IMG/VR virus record: IMGVR_UViG_3300033149_001239
Span: 1-49,260 of that record
DNA length: 49,260 bases
Origin: a virus
Direction: 5' to 3' (one strand)
The notes beneath the pieces are model-generated. The model saw only the letters and a list, made by a program, of their open reading frames with translations. It did not search any database and was not told where the DNA came from. A program made the translations under genes and the position numbers. Numbering within the stretch: position 1 is the first letter of the stretch; each line of letters begins with the position of its first letter. This document shows, in pieces, positions 12,017-19,999 of the stretch.

Positions 12017-12735
12017 AAGAGTTAATAGAAAAACTAAAAGATGACACCCAATACTACGGGGAGTTCGGTAAGCAGTTCTTATCTAATTCAGACATCGGTA
12101 CGCTATTGAGTAACCCAACTATGTTTGGTAAACCTCAAGATGATAATGTAAACTTTCACAAAGGAAGATACTTTCATCAACTAATCCTTGAGCCGGAGAA
12201 GGCAGAAGAAACTGAGTTCATTTCAGTGTCATCAAGAAATACGAAGGCATACAAAGAACAAGCATCTAATGGTATTATAATGTTAGAGAAGGAGGGACAA
12301 GAGATTCGTGACTGCGTTCAAGCAATGATGGGTAACTTACCATTCTTTGAAGGTATTCGTCAGGAAGGTAATGAATATGAAGTTCCATCTATTATGGAGA
12401 TAAAAGGAATGAAGTGGAAAGGAAAGGCAGACATCGTTTGTGATGACAAACTAATTGACCTGAAAACTACAAGTTCAATCTCTGATTTTAAATGGAGTGC
12501 AAGAAAGTATAATTATGACAGTCAATGCTACATCTACCAAAAACTATTTGGTAAGCCGTTAGTGTTTTATGTTGTAGATAAGACTAACTTGCAACTCGGA
12601 ATCTTTAAACCATCAGAAGAATTTCTTCAACGTGGGGAAGAGAAAGTAGATAGAGCAATTGAAGTTTACAAAAAGTTTTTTGGAGAGAATCCTGAATATG
12701 ATATCAATGAATATTATGTGGAAGCTACTCTTTAA
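12013..12735 (+). CDS. RecE/Exo VIII-like PD-(D/E)XK exonuclease (240 aa)
   Basis: Catalytic elements of the RecE/RecB-type nuclease fold: GRYFHQLILEP (51-61, conserved His55), MKWKGKADIV (133-142, Asp140), LIDLKTTSS (147-155, Asp149 and Lys151) and YDSQCYIYQ (168-176, the Q-x-x-x-Y motif). Enzymes of this type resect one strand of duplex DNA so that the annealing protein can load. Start ATG 12013 overlaps the stop of the DUF1071 gene. All catalytic residues appear intact. Confidence 0.8.
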   Translation: MKELIEKLKDDTQYYGEFGKQFLSNSDIGTLLSNPTMFGKPQDDNVNFHKGRYFHQLILEPEKAEETEFISVSSRNTKAYKEQASNGIIMLEKEGQEIRDCVQAMMGNLPFFEGIRQEGNEYEVPSIMEIKGMKWKGKADIVCDDKLIDLKTTSSISDFKWSARKYNYDSQCYIYQKLFGKPLVFYVVDKTNLQLGIFKPSEEFLQRGEEKVDRAIEVYKKFFGENPEYDINEYYVEATL

Positions 12736-12853
12736 AAAAAGAAAGCGAGTGATGTGGTTGGAAGTTCCAATCAACTGCATTAGTCGTGGGGAAAAAGATA
12801 ACGTTATCCTCGGTATAATTAATCATTTGGAACAAACAATTAAAATCAATTAA
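12716..12853 (+). CDS. Very small hypothetical protein (45 aa)
   Basis: ATG at 12716 overlaps the end of the exonuclease gene, and the frame closes 2 bases before the SSB-like gene. It begins MWKLLFKKRKRVMWLEVPIN; an internal ATG at 12752 is an alternative start. A short basic N-terminus is followed by a helix. Support is only its position filling the gap exactly. Confidence 0.35.
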   Translation: MWKLLFKKRKRVMWLEVPINCISRGEKDNVILGIINHLEQTIKIN

Positions 12854-12855
12854 AA

Positions 12856-13128
12856 ATGGCAGAAGAAAAAGTTTTTGCAGATGGTTTCTCATTTAAGAGA
12901 AACGACAATGCTCCTGAATTTGTAGTAGGGAAGCAATCAATTAAGGTCGATGAGGCTATAGCTTTCTTGAAAGCTAATGCTAAAAACGGTTGGGTAAATC
13001 TTGATATTAAACGAGCAAAAGGAGGCAACTACTATTGTGAGTTAGATACTTGGGAAGCTAAACCAAAAGCAGACACCGCACCTAAGCAGGAAGCTGCTAA
13101 GGAGGTTGATGCCGACTTACCATTCTAA
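12856..13128 (+). CDS. Single-stranded-DNA-binding-like protein with SSB-type tail (90 aa)
   Basis: The body has aromatic-rich strands (FADGFSFKRNDNAPEFVVG, GWVNLDIKRAKGGNYYCELD). A disordered Lys/Ala/Pro linker follows, and the protein ends DADLPF, nearly the acidic C-terminal tip D-D-x-I/L-P-F by which SSBs recruit replication and repair proteins. It is much shorter than bacterial SSB (about 170 aa). It lies directly after the annealase and exonuclease genes and before the primase-helicase. The role is inferred from tail and context. Its stop codon abuts a palindrome copy. Confidence 0.6.
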   Translation: MAEEKVFADGFSFKRNDNAPEFVVGKQSIKVDEAIAFLKANAKNGWVNLDIKRAKGGNYYCELDTWEAKPKADTAPKQEAAKEVDADLPF

Positions 13129-13144
13129 GTGTCTTCAAAGACAC
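13129..13144 (+). repeat. Dispersed palindrome copy 8 (CA centre)
   Basis: Starts at the base after the SSB-like gene's stop codon; an independent terminator follows at 13155. Confidence 0.95.
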
Positions 13145-13154
13145 AAGGTTTAAA

Positions 13155-13181
13155 GAGGGGAGCGTTGCTCCCTTCTTTTTT
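13155..13181 (+). terminator. Rho-independent terminator after the SSB-like gene
   Basis: Stem AGAGGGGAGC/GCTCCCTTCT (10 bp with one G-U) around loop GTT, ending in a T-rich run TTCTTTTTT (13173-13181). It closes the 10460-13128 unit. It is separate from, and just downstream of, the palindrome copy at 13129-13144. Confidence 0.8.
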
Positions 13182-13279
13182 ATACCTACTATGTCATAGT
13201 GAAGTAAAAAAACTTTTGTACTACTATATTTTTTTATTAACAATAATTTTCTTTTCTTTACATTAAAGGAAAAATAATC

Positions 13280-13308
13280 AACATAATCAACATAACCACT
13301 GATAATCA
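13280..13308 (+). repeat. AT-rich leader repeat block, copy 2, before the primase-helicase
   Basis: AACATAATCAACATAA (13280-13295) is identical to 3928-3943, and ACTGATAATCA (13298-13308) to 3956-3966. Here ACTGAT-A-ATCAGT (13298-13310) is a perfect palindrome. The preceding TACTACTA and T-rich stretch also resembles 3870-3900. The 13182-13349 gap has no gene; it is very AT-rich and could be an origin or promoter region. Confidence 0.55.
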
Positions 13309-13349
13309 GTTAGTTATAAAAATCAAATCATCATTTAATCAACATATCA

Positions 13350-15761
13350 ATGACAGAAACAGTAACTATATTCAAAAACATTAAGGAAACGGAGACACCT
13401 TTCCACAGAGAAGTGCAGGTTGTATTAGAGAGAATCAAGGATGGAGCCACTAAGAAACTTGTAAAGCAAATCAGAATCACCAAGGACAAGACAGAGCGTA
13501 ATGAATTAAAAAAATTATTACCTGCTATTTGTTTTTCAGGAACATTCACCAAAAGAAAAGACTCAGCATTGGTTGAGCATTCGGGTTTAATTTGTTTAGA
13601 CTTTGATGGATACGAGAAAAAGAAACTATTACTCGAACACAAAGAGAACCTAACCAAAGACCCATACACATACAGTGTGTTTATATCTCCATCGGGAAAT
13701 GGACTAAAGGTATTAGTTAAGATACCTGCTCTCCCGGAAAATCATATTAAGTATTTTAATTCACTGCAGAAATATTATGACTCACCTTACTTTGATAAGA
13801 TGTGTAAGAATGTTTCAAGAGTTTGTTACGAATCGTATGACCCATTACTTTTTAGAAATGTAAACTCTCAGGTTTGGGATACAATAGCTGAGCCTGAGTA
13901 CCAAGAGGTAAGTAAGTATAATGACCAACAAACTATACCAATCACAGACGAAAACAAAATAGTAGAAATACTTGTGAAGTGGTGGGAGAAAAAATATCCA
14001 ATGACTGAAGGTCAAAGAAATCAAAACTGTTTTGTATTAGCTATGGCTTTTAATGATTATGGTGTAGCTAAATCATTAGCAGGTTACATACTAAACAGAT
14101 ATGTTACTAATGGATTTTCACAAGCTGAAGTAACAAGGACTATTGATAGTGCCTATAGTAATACCACTAACCACGGAACAAAATACTATCAAGATGATGA
14201 GAGACTGCAGCAGATAAAAGATAAAATAAGAAAGGGTGTATCAAAGAAAGAAATCAAAAGTCAACTAAGTGAAACGGGATTAGACTCTGATTCAATTGAA
14301 ACAATTGTAAGTAACATAGAGAAAGAACAAGCAAAGAAAACATTTTGGGAGAAGAGTGATAAAGGTGTTATAAAGATTGTTCACTTTTCATTTAAAAAGT
14401 TTTTAGAAGATAATGGTTTCTATAAGTATTGCCCGGAAGGTAGTAAGAACTATGTATTCGTTAAGGTAACTAACAATCTAATAGACCACACATCTGAAAA
14501 AGAAATAAAAGATTATGTGTTGAACTACCTACAAGAGATTGAGGACTTAAGTGTTTACAATTATTTTGCTGACCAAGTTAGATTTTTTCGAGAAGAGTTT
14601 CTTACTCTACTATCAACCATAGACATCTACTTTATAGAAGATACCAAAGACTCAGCATATTTATATTATCAAAACTGTGCGGTCAAAATAACAAAAGAAA
14701 ACATAGAGCCAATTGATTACCTTGATTTAGGTGGGTATGTTTGGAAGGACCATATCATTAATCGCAAGTTTAAAATTTGTGATGAAAAGAAATGTGATTA
14801 CTCTGTGTTCATTGGAAATATTTGTGGCAATGACCGAGACAGAACTAAGACAATGGAAAGTACCATTGGATATATGATGCACGGATATAAAAATCTAAGC
14901 TATTGCCCGGCAATCATATTGAATGATGAGGTAATATCAGACAATCCTGAAGGAGGTACGGGTAAAGGTTTGTTTATGAATGCACTTTCACAAATGAAAA
15001 AACTCGTGGTCATTGATGGTAAGGCATTCGCTTTTGAAAAATCATTTCCATATCAATTGGTATCAGCAGACACGCAGATACTTTGTTTCGATGATGTAAA
15101 GAAGCACTTTGATTTTGAAAGACTATTTAGTGTGGTTACTGAAGGACTTACTCTTGAAAAGAAAAACAAAGATGCTATTAAAATACCATTTAGTAAATCA
15201 CCAAAGATTGCTATTACAACTAACTACGCAATCAAGGGAGCAGGTAATTCTTTTGAAAGAAGAAAATGGGAAATAGAACTTCACCAACATTATAACAAGA
15301 ACTTCACTCCTCTTGATGAGTTTGATAAACACTTCTTTGCAGAATGGAATGAAGATGAATGGTGTTTGTTCGATAACTATATGACATACTGCTTACAAGA
15401 TTACTTAAACACGGGGTTAGTTAAAAGTAAGTTTGTCAACCTAAAAATCAGACAACTCTCAGCACAAACTTCACACGACTTCATTGAGTGGTGTGGACTT
15501 ATTGAAGGTCATCAAAAGAATGATAGGTTAAGGGTAGACACAAAACTTATGATGCAGGATTTATACTTCGACTTCATAGGAGAGTATCCTGACTACGGAC
15601 CAAAGGCTAAGATGACAATTAGTAGAACAAGATTCTACAGATGGTTAGTCGCTTATGGCTCATTCACAACAGGTGTTCAACCTTTGGAAGGTAGGGATAT
15701 GAATGGAAGATGGTTCACCATTGTAAAACCAAAAGTTAAACAAGCATCTATGGACCTATGA
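13350..15761 (+). CDS. Primase - SF3 helicase replication protein (803 aa)
   Basis: The N-terminal 175 residues read as the BT4734/VirE-type primase-like domain, with CLDFDG (82-87, candidate metal-binding acids), SPSGNGLKVLVK (113-124) and RVCYESYDP. A primase C-terminal-like helical part follows at about 200-280 (EGQRNQNCFVLAMAFNDYG ... FSQAEVTRTIDSAYSN). The C-terminal half is a superfamily 3 helicase: Walker A EGGTGKG (about 535-541), Walker B ILCFDDVK (about 577-584), and motif C KIAITTNY (about 616-623). It should both lay primers and unwind at the phage fork. It opens a new unit after the 13155 terminator and overlaps the next gene by ATGA. Confidence 0.85.
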   Translation: MTETVTIFKNIKETETPFHREVQVVLERIKDGATKKLVKQIRITKDKTERNELKKLLPAICFSGTFTKRKDSALVEHSGLICLDFDGYEKKKLLLEHKENLTKDPYTYSVFISPSGNGLKVLVKIPALPENHIKYFNSLQKYYDSPYFDKMCKNVSRVCYESYDPLLFRNVNSQVWDTIAEPEYQEVSKYNDQQTIPITDENKIVEILVKWWEKKYPMTEGQRNQNCFVLAMAFNDYGVAKSLAGYILNRYVTNGFSQAEVTRTIDSAYSNTTNHGTKYYQDDERLQQIKDKIRKGVSKKEIKSQLSETGLDSDSIETIVSNIEKEQAKKTFWEKSDKGVIKIVHFSFKKFLEDNGFYKYCPEGSKNYVFVKVTNNLIDHTSEKEIKDYVLNYLQEIEDLSVYNYFADQVRFFREEFLTLLSTIDIYFIEDTKDSAYLYYQNCAVKITKENIEPIDYLDLGGYVWKDHIINRKFKICDEKKCDYSVFIGNICGNDRDRTKTMESTIGYMMHGYKNLSYCPAIILNDEVISDNPEGGTGKGLFMNALSQMKKLVVIDGKAFAFEKSFPYQLVSADTQILCFDDVKKHFDFERLFSVVTEGLTLEKKNKDAIKIPFSKSPKIAITTNYAIKGAGNSFERRKWEIELHQHYNKNFTPLDEFDKHFFAEWNEDEWCLFDNYMTYCLQDYLNTGLVKSKFVNLKIRQLSAQTSHDFIEWCGLIEGHQKNDRLRVDTKLMMQDLYFDFIGEYPDYGPKAKMTISRTRFYRWLVAYGSFTTGVQPLEGRDMNGRWFTIVKPKVKQASMDL

Positions 15762-15988
15762 TAGACACGGTCCATATTGCTATGGTTAATTCATTTAATG
15801 TTATCATACTCGGATATGATTGGGAAGAAATTGTGGATGGTAAACATCCATACTTTGCCCACAACATAGCTAAAAGGTTTCCGAGTATGAGAGACTTAGA
15901 AAAAATTTTAAATTATTTTATAGAACAAGAAGACTACAAAAGATGTGCTGCGTTACAAAGATATATTCAGGAAAAACAAATTATGTAA
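15758..15988 (+). CDS. Small hypothetical protein (76 aa)
   Basis: Begins MIDTVHIAMVNSFNVIILGY and ends with a helix containing DYKRCAALQRYIQEKQ; the C-terminal pattern resembles UvrB/UvrC-interaction-like helical hairpins (E-D-Y-x-R-A-A-x-L-R) but is too short for a firm call. It overlaps the primase-helicase gene by ATGA and the SF2 helicase gene by TAATG, so it is translated as part of the replication set. Confidence 0.6.
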   Translation: MIDTVHIAMVNSFNVIILGYDWEEIVDGKHPYFAHNIAKRFPSMRDLEKILNYFIEQEDYKRCAALQRYIQEKQIM

Positions 15989-17424
15989 TGGATAGAATAC
16001 CGGGATACACTGATGAGATGATGTATCGTCAATCAAAATTACTACACGGTATAGTATTCAAAACTAAATTAGTAAAAACGGGAAGAGGAAAGAATGCCGT
16101 TATGGTTGAGCAGAGATGCTACAAACACACAGAAGATGTGGAACGCAGAGCAATTGAAAGTCTTAAATATTATAAAGACAGGATGGAAAATAAAAAATCA
16201 AAAATTAAATACAGAGAATATCAAAGAAAAATTATTGTTAAAGGAAGCGAGATACTTTTATTAAAAGGATTTTTATACCTAACTATGGAGGTTAGAACAG
16301 GCAAGACATTAACAAGTTTAGGCATAGCTAAACTACAAAACAAAAAAAATGTTTTGTTTGTCACTAAGAAAAAAGCAATCAGTAGTATAGAGAATGATTA
16401 TGATTTACTCAACCCGGACTTCAGTATTACAATTATAAACTATGAATCATTGCATAAAGTAGAGGGTGTATTTGATTTGGTAATATTAGATGAAGCACAT
16501 AGTATGGGTGCATTCCCTAAACCAAGTAAACGTGCTAAGCAAGTAAAAGAACTATTACAAAAATCAGACAACCCAAATGTAATTCTGCTATCAGGTACAC
16601 CAACTCCTGAATCTTATAGTCAGATGTATCATCAAGTTTATGGAATAAAGGGGAATCCTTTCTCAAGCTTTGTAAACTTTTATAAGTTTTCTAAACAGTA
16701 TGTAAACGTTAAGCAAAGAAAAATCAATTCTCTTTACATAAACGATTACCACGATGGTCATCAAAAGATTATTGACGAGATGAAACCATATACTATTTCT
16801 TACTCACAAAAAGAGGCAGGGTTTAAAGTAGATACTCGTGAACACATACTTGAGGTAGACGTTGAGCCAATTACAAAGAAGCTTACGGCTCAATTAAAAA
16901 AACATAGGGTAGTGGAAGGTAAGGAAGAAGTTATACTTGGAGACACTCCCGTAAAGCTTATGATGAAACTTCATCAACTATACTCAGGGACCATTAAGTT
17001 TGAATCAGGCAACTCAACCATTATAGATTATTCTAAAGCACAATTTATACACGACAACTTTTCAGATGTAAAGATTGGAATCTTCTATAAGTTTAAAGAA
17101 GAATTGAATGCACTTAAGAAGATATACGGAGACCAACTATGTACGGAACTTAGTGTCTTTGAAGACACAAGTAAGTCTATAGCCTTACAAATTGTATCAG
17201 GTCGTGAGGGTATATCCTTACGAAAAGCCAAGGCACTTGTATATTATAACATAGACTTTAGTGCTACAAGTTATTGGCAGTCAAGAGATAGGATGACCAC
17301 TAAGGATAGATTAGAGTCAGATGTATATTGGGTATTTGCAAAAGATGGAATAGAAAAAGATATCTATAAAGCGGTATCAAAGAAGAAGGACTTTACAGTA
17401 AATCATTTTAAAAAGATAATATGA
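15988..17424 (+). CDS. SF2 (SNF2/DEAD-type) DNA helicase (478 aa)
   Basis: Start at ATG 15988, which forms TAATG with the previous stop. Motifs: YREYQRKII (75-83, Q-motif-like), EVRTGKTLTS (101-110, Walker A), DLVILDEAHS (163-172, motif II), LLSGTPTP (200-207, motif III) and, near the C-terminus, IVSGREGISLRKA and YWQSRDRM (motifs V and VI, with the arginine finger). An SF2 translocase of this kind could remodel forks or recombination intermediates. A palindrome copy (17153-17168) lies in the second helicase lobe, encoding V-F-E-D-T, the only in-gene copy in the opposite orientation. Confidence 0.85.
   Translation: MDRIPGYTDEMMYRQSKLLHGIVFKTKLVKTGRGKNAVMVEQRCYKHTEDVERRAIESLKYYKDRMENKKSKIKYREYQRKIIVKGSEILLLKGFLYLTMEVRTGKTLTSLGIAKLQNKKNVLFVTKKKAISSIENDYDLLNPDFSITIINYESLHKVEGVFDLVILDEAHSMGAFPKPSKRAKQVKELLQKSDNPNVILLSGTPTPESYSQMYHQVYGIKGNPFSSFVNFYKFSKQYVNVKQRKINSLYINDYHDGHQKIIDEMKPYTISYSQKEAGFKVDTREHILEVDVEPITKKLTAQLKKHRVVEGKEEVILGDTPVKLMMKLHQLYSGTIKFESGNSTIIDYSKAQFIHDNFSDVKIGIFYKFKEELNALKKIYGDQLCTELSVFEDTSKSIALQIVSGREGISLRKAKALVYYNIDFSATSYWQSRDRMTTKDRLESDVYWVFAKDGIEKDIYKAVSKKKDFTVNHFKKII
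17153..17168 (+). repeat. Dispersed palindrome copy 9 (TG centre on plus strand)
   Basis: Inside the SF2 helicase gene; reads V-F-E-D-T. Sense strand carries TG, opposite to most copies. Confidence 0.95.
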
Positions 17425-17738
17425 ATAAAGAAATAGCCAAACAATTAAAATCTTTTACTGATGAGGTGTGTAGAAGGTATTCCAATAAAGAAAGAAAAAA
17501 CAATTATAATAACGAGACCTTTACTGTGCAGGAAATTATACCAACAAGTGACCATACTGCAACTGTTATTTATGAAAAGAACACGGGGAAAAGAGCAGCG
17601 TTTTTTTTCTACTACATCCCCGGCATAAAAAGGTGGCACTACTTTGTCCCTACTGATAGTCACATAAATGGAATGACTTGCTTCGCAAATCAAAAGATAG
17701 AAGTTGAAAGGCACAACTATAGATATAACTTCCAATAA
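17421..17738 (+). CDS. Hypothetical protein (105 aa)
   Basis: ATGA overlap with the helicase gene. A helical N-terminus (IAKQLKSFTDEVCRRYSN) leads into an apparent beta-rich part (ETFTVQEIIPTSDHTATVIY, AAFFFYYIPGIKRWHYFVP), suggesting a small all-beta or alpha-beta fold. No family recognised. Confidence 0.6.
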   Translation: MNKEIAKQLKSFTDEVCRRYSNKERKNNYNNETFTVQEIIPTSDHTATVIYEKNTGKRAAFFFYYIPGIKRWHYFVPTDSHINGMTCFANQKIEVERHNYRYNFQ

Positions 17739-17757
17739 AATATTTTATATTTGTTAT

Positions 17758-17940
17758 ATGAGGTTCTTAAGATTTCTACTGATTTGGATTAGTCAAAACT
17801 TAGCAATACCTTTTTGGGTAGTAGGTCACATACACCTGTCTATTCACAACTATCACGATGTAATAGAGATTGCATCATCATTAAGTATGAACCTTATTGT
17901 TGCCATAGGCTTCTTTGAGGATTACAGAAAGAACGGATGA
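17758..17940 (+). CDS. Small hydrophobic hypothetical protein (60 aa)
   Basis: Start at ATG 17758 (MRFLRFLLIWISQNLAIPFW); longer frames overlap the previous gene. One or two membrane helices are likely (RFLLIWISQNLAIPFWVVGH and SMNLIVAIGFF). The end overlaps the VRR-NUC gene by ATGA. No family recognised. Confidence 0.5.
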   Translation: MRFLRFLLIWISQNLAIPFWVVGHIHLSIHNYHDVIEIASSLSMNLIVAIGFFEDYRKNG

Positions 17941-18176
17941 CTGAACAACAAATACAATCAAAAAGAATAAAGCAGTTAGAAGCTGAAGGATATTATGTAT
18001 TGAAATTAGTTAAGACAAACAAGAATGGTATACCGGATATACTTGCTATACCACCCAACTCTAATGTAATCTTTAGTGAAGTTAAGACACCAAAAGGAAA
18101 AGTGTCCGAACTACAAAAGTATCGACTAAAAGAATTAGAGAAATATGGATTTACAACTGAAGTTTTTAGAGGATGA
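17937..18176 (+). CDS. VRR-NUC domain nuclease (79 aa)
   Basis: Stand-alone VRR-NUC: GIPDILAIPP (31-40, Asp34), VIFSEVKTPKGK (44-55, Glu48 and Lys50), and VSELQKYRLKEL (56-67, Gln60). These are the PD-(D/E)XK positions of the family, with the minimal phage length. Stand-alone phage VRR-NUC proteins are reported to cut Holliday junctions, which suits the recombination genes upstream. Overlaps both neighbours. Confidence 0.85.
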   Translation: MTEQQIQSKRIKQLEAEGYYVLKLVKTNKNGIPDILAIPPNSNVIFSEVKTPKGKVSELQKYRLKELEKYGFTTEVFRG

Positions 18177-18555
18177 GTTAGCGTATGAAGTTGATGATTG
18201 GTTTTATCAGCAGCTTGGCTACTACAGTATTGATGATGCATCTCGAATCATTGGACAAACTGTATCTGTAATGGAGTTTCTTCCAATAAAAAATGGATGG
18301 ACCCAAGAAGTTGCAGGTGTAATAAAAAAAGAAGAACCCATATTTTTTGTTGTAGAATATTTAAAACAAGAAACCGAAAGACCTATATTAGTAGACCTTA
18401 ATGAAATAGAAGTAGATGAATACTTAGATTTCATATCAGATAACAACTCAATCAAATCATATATAATAAATAATGAGCCAATTCGAAACTTTATACTTGA
18501 AGCAGGAACAATTCAGTCACCTGAGAACAATAGTGAAGACTCTCTTAGGAGTTGA
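18145..18555 (+). CDS. Hypothetical acidic protein (136 aa)
   Basis: Starts inside the VRR-NUC gene (32-base overlap) and ends inside the next gene (83-base overlap). The central part SVMEFLPIKNGWTQEVAGVI to RPILVDLNEIEVDEYLDFI looks like a small beta domain with an acidic end. Overlaps this long are unusual even here, so an internal start is possible. No family recognised. Confidence 0.5.
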   Translation: MDLQLKFLEDELAYEVDDWFYQQLGYYSIDDASRIIGQTVSVMEFLPIKNGWTQEVAGVIKKEEPIFFVVEYLKQETERPILVDLNEIEVDEYLDFISDNNSIKSYIINNEPIRNFILEAGTIQSPENNSEDSLRS

Positions 18556-19021
18556 TGTACGAAAAGACAGAAGCAGAGTACAACATAATGTAAACGCTAA
18601 AATGATTTATGCCACCATATTAAATGAAGCAGGATATGGTTGTAGTGTTATAGCGAAGTCGATGTTAATGAACCACGCTACTATACTGCACTACTTTAAA
18701 AACTTTAAGTGGTATGTAAAAACAGATGTTCAACTGCGTAATAATTACGAGAGAATCAAATCAGAATTCAACAAAGAATATGACCCCGTTTATTATTTGT
18801 CAGAAAATGAACTAAAAAAAGAAGTAATTTCTTTGAGAATTAGAAACAAAGAGTTATCTTCGGAAACAGAAAAGGTTAGCTTACGTCTAAAAGAATTCCA
18901 AGAAAAAGACAAAAGGTTCAAAGACTTATTTAAAGTAATACAAGAACGAACCCGACTCGGAACTGAAGACTTAATCTTACATAAATTAAATCAATTCTAC
19001 AATGGTGTTTACGACAAGTGA
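18473..19021 (+). CDS. DnaA domain IV-like protein with coiled-coil tail (182 aa)
   Basis: Residues about 10-75 have the DnaA DNA-binding pattern: LLGVDVRKDRSRVQHNVNAK, MIYATILNE, then SMLMNHATILHYFKN, where NHATILHY replaces D-H-S-T-V-x-H-A. No ATPase domain is present. The rest (about 105-165) is a coiled coil (ENELKKEVISLRIRNKELSS ...), suggesting oligomerisation. It may bind repeated sites in the genome as an initiator or regulator. Second protein of this type after 10653, not closely similar to it. Confidence 0.6.
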   Translation: MSQFETLYLKQEQFSHLRTIVKTLLGVDVRKDRSRVQHNVNAKMIYATILNEAGYGCSVIAKSMLMNHATILHYFKNFKWYVKTDVQLRNNYERIKSEFNKEYDPVYYLSENELKKEVISLRIRNKELSSETEKVSLRLKEFQEKDKRFKDLFKVIQERTRLGTEDLILHKLNQFYNGVYDK

Positions 19022-19259
19022 AATAGATAAGGTACTTTCGTATAAGACTTGGTCCAATAAAAGAAAGCAAGACAGACTTCTTGAAATGGACTGTAGTATG
19101 CATTGTCATCTCGGTACAGACTCTACAAAAAAAGAGAAAGACGAAGTTAAAAAGATGTCTCGTAGAATTTATTTAGCAATTAAAACAATTAATAATAGTA
19201 TGGGGACTTTGTTCTTGCAAACAATGGACTCAAAAAACACATTAAAAGAACCCTTATAG
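19002..19259 (+). CDS. Small hypothetical protein (85 aa)
   Basis: Begins MVFTTSEIDKVLSYKTWSNK and overlaps the preceding gene by 20 bases. Contains a Cys/His cluster MDCSMHCHLG near residue 30 and a Lys-rich helix. No family recognised. Confidence 0.5.
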   Translation: MVFTTSEIDKVLSYKTWSNKRKQDRLLEMDCSMHCHLGTDSTKKEKDEVKKMSRRIYLAIKTINNSMGTLFLQTMDSKNTLKEPL

Positions 19260-19260
19260 A

Positions 19261-19455
19261 ATGGCTCCTGACCCATCAGCGTATGACAAAGAACGTATCG
19301 CTCACATCAACTACCTGATGGATAACATTCACGACTCTACTACTGAAATCTACGAGGCTCTAATGGATAGAGACTTTGAGGTTTTGAAATCACAAATTAA
19401 ATTGTTGCAGTCTATCTTAAAGGATATTTCAATATCGATTGAGGATGACATATGA
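19261..19455 (+). CDS. Small acidic helical hypothetical protein (64 aa)
   Basis: ATG one base after the previous stop. Sequence MAPDPSAYDKERIAHINYLM followed by two amphipathic helices and an acidic end (SISIEDDI). Such small helical acidic proteins are common in early phage operons; no family recognised. Confidence 0.55.
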   Translation: MAPDPSAYDKERIAHINYLMDNIHDSTTEIYEALMDRDFEVLKSQIKLLQSILKDISISIEDDI

Positions 19456-19876
19456 CTATCAAGAGATTGCTTCGGAGCAGCAGCTATTTGCATTTATAAA
19501 AAAAAATTTTATACAAGACTTAAACCCTACTAAGTTTACAAACAGTAGGTATGATTGTTACTCTTCTAAATACAATTTAGATATAGAGTTAAAATGCAGA
19601 AGAAAACACTATGATGAATTAATTATAGAAAGAAAAAAATACGACTCTCTAATGGAGCGTAGTAAAACTTATGGTACAATACCTGTTTATATAAACTCCA
19701 CACCGAAAGGTGTTTGGGGTTTTTATTTGCAACAATATGAAATAGAATGGTCGTATAAAGACCTGCCTAAACAAACAGATTTCTCAGATAGGAAAACCAT
19801 ATCAAAAGAAGTAGGCTACCTAAAAGTATTAGAAGGTGTAGACCTAATCCTTCTTCTTTCTTCTTCTTTTCCTTGA
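19445..19876 (+). CDS. PD-(D/E)XK-like nuclease-fold protein, last rightward gene (143 aa)
   Basis: Start at ATG 19445, overlapping the previous gene by 11 bases. RYDCYSSKYNLDIELKCRRK (35-54) gives an aspartate, a strand with D-I-E-L-K (46-50) and a basic patch, the core layout of PD-(D/E)XK enzymes; VYINSTPKGVWGFYL follows as the next strands. That is enough for a tentative nuclease-fold call only. It ends convergently with the leftward late genes, overlapping the small gene at 19844 by 33 bases. Confidence 0.5.
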   Translation: MTYDYQEIASEQQLFAFIKKNFIQDLNPTKFTNSRYDCYSSKYNLDIELKCRRKHYDELIIERKKYDSLMERSKTYGTIPVYINSTPKGVWGFYLQQYEIEWSYKDLPKQTDFSDRKTISKEVGYLKVLEGVDLILLLSSSFP

Positions 19877-19999
19877 ACTCTTTGATAGCTTAGATTTTTT
19901 AAATCCATCAGTTGCGTAGTAGAGTTTCACTTGTTTATCAGTGAACACCCTACCACTTGGACTTACGTTTTTATTTGGACCAACTTTCTTAAATGGCAT
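19844..19999 (-). CDS. Small very basic protein, last gene of the late block (51 aa)
   Basis: ATG (19997-19999) overlaps the stop of the giant virion protein gene as TAATG. The product is MPFKKVGPNKNVSPSGRVFT, then a helix with QVKLYYATDGFK, then a tail of almost pure Lys/Arg/Ser (KSSRKRRRKKKD). It resembles in style the basic proteins at the left end and may likewise bind DNA. Coupling to a virion gene suggests late expression. No family recognised with certainty. Confidence 0.65.
   Translation of the reverse strand: MPFKKVGPNKNVSPSGRVFTDKQVKLYYATDGFKKSKLSKSSRKRRRKKKD

Noticed and set aside
16003-17470. Other CTGATGA strings (about 16006 and 17457) as further hammerheads
   Set aside because: No GAAA core or pairing stems at the right distances; they lie in coding sequence.
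17746-17753. TATATTTG as promoter for the 17758 gene
   Set aside because: Predicted start would fall after the ATG, no -33 TTG, and the gene is packed within an operon.
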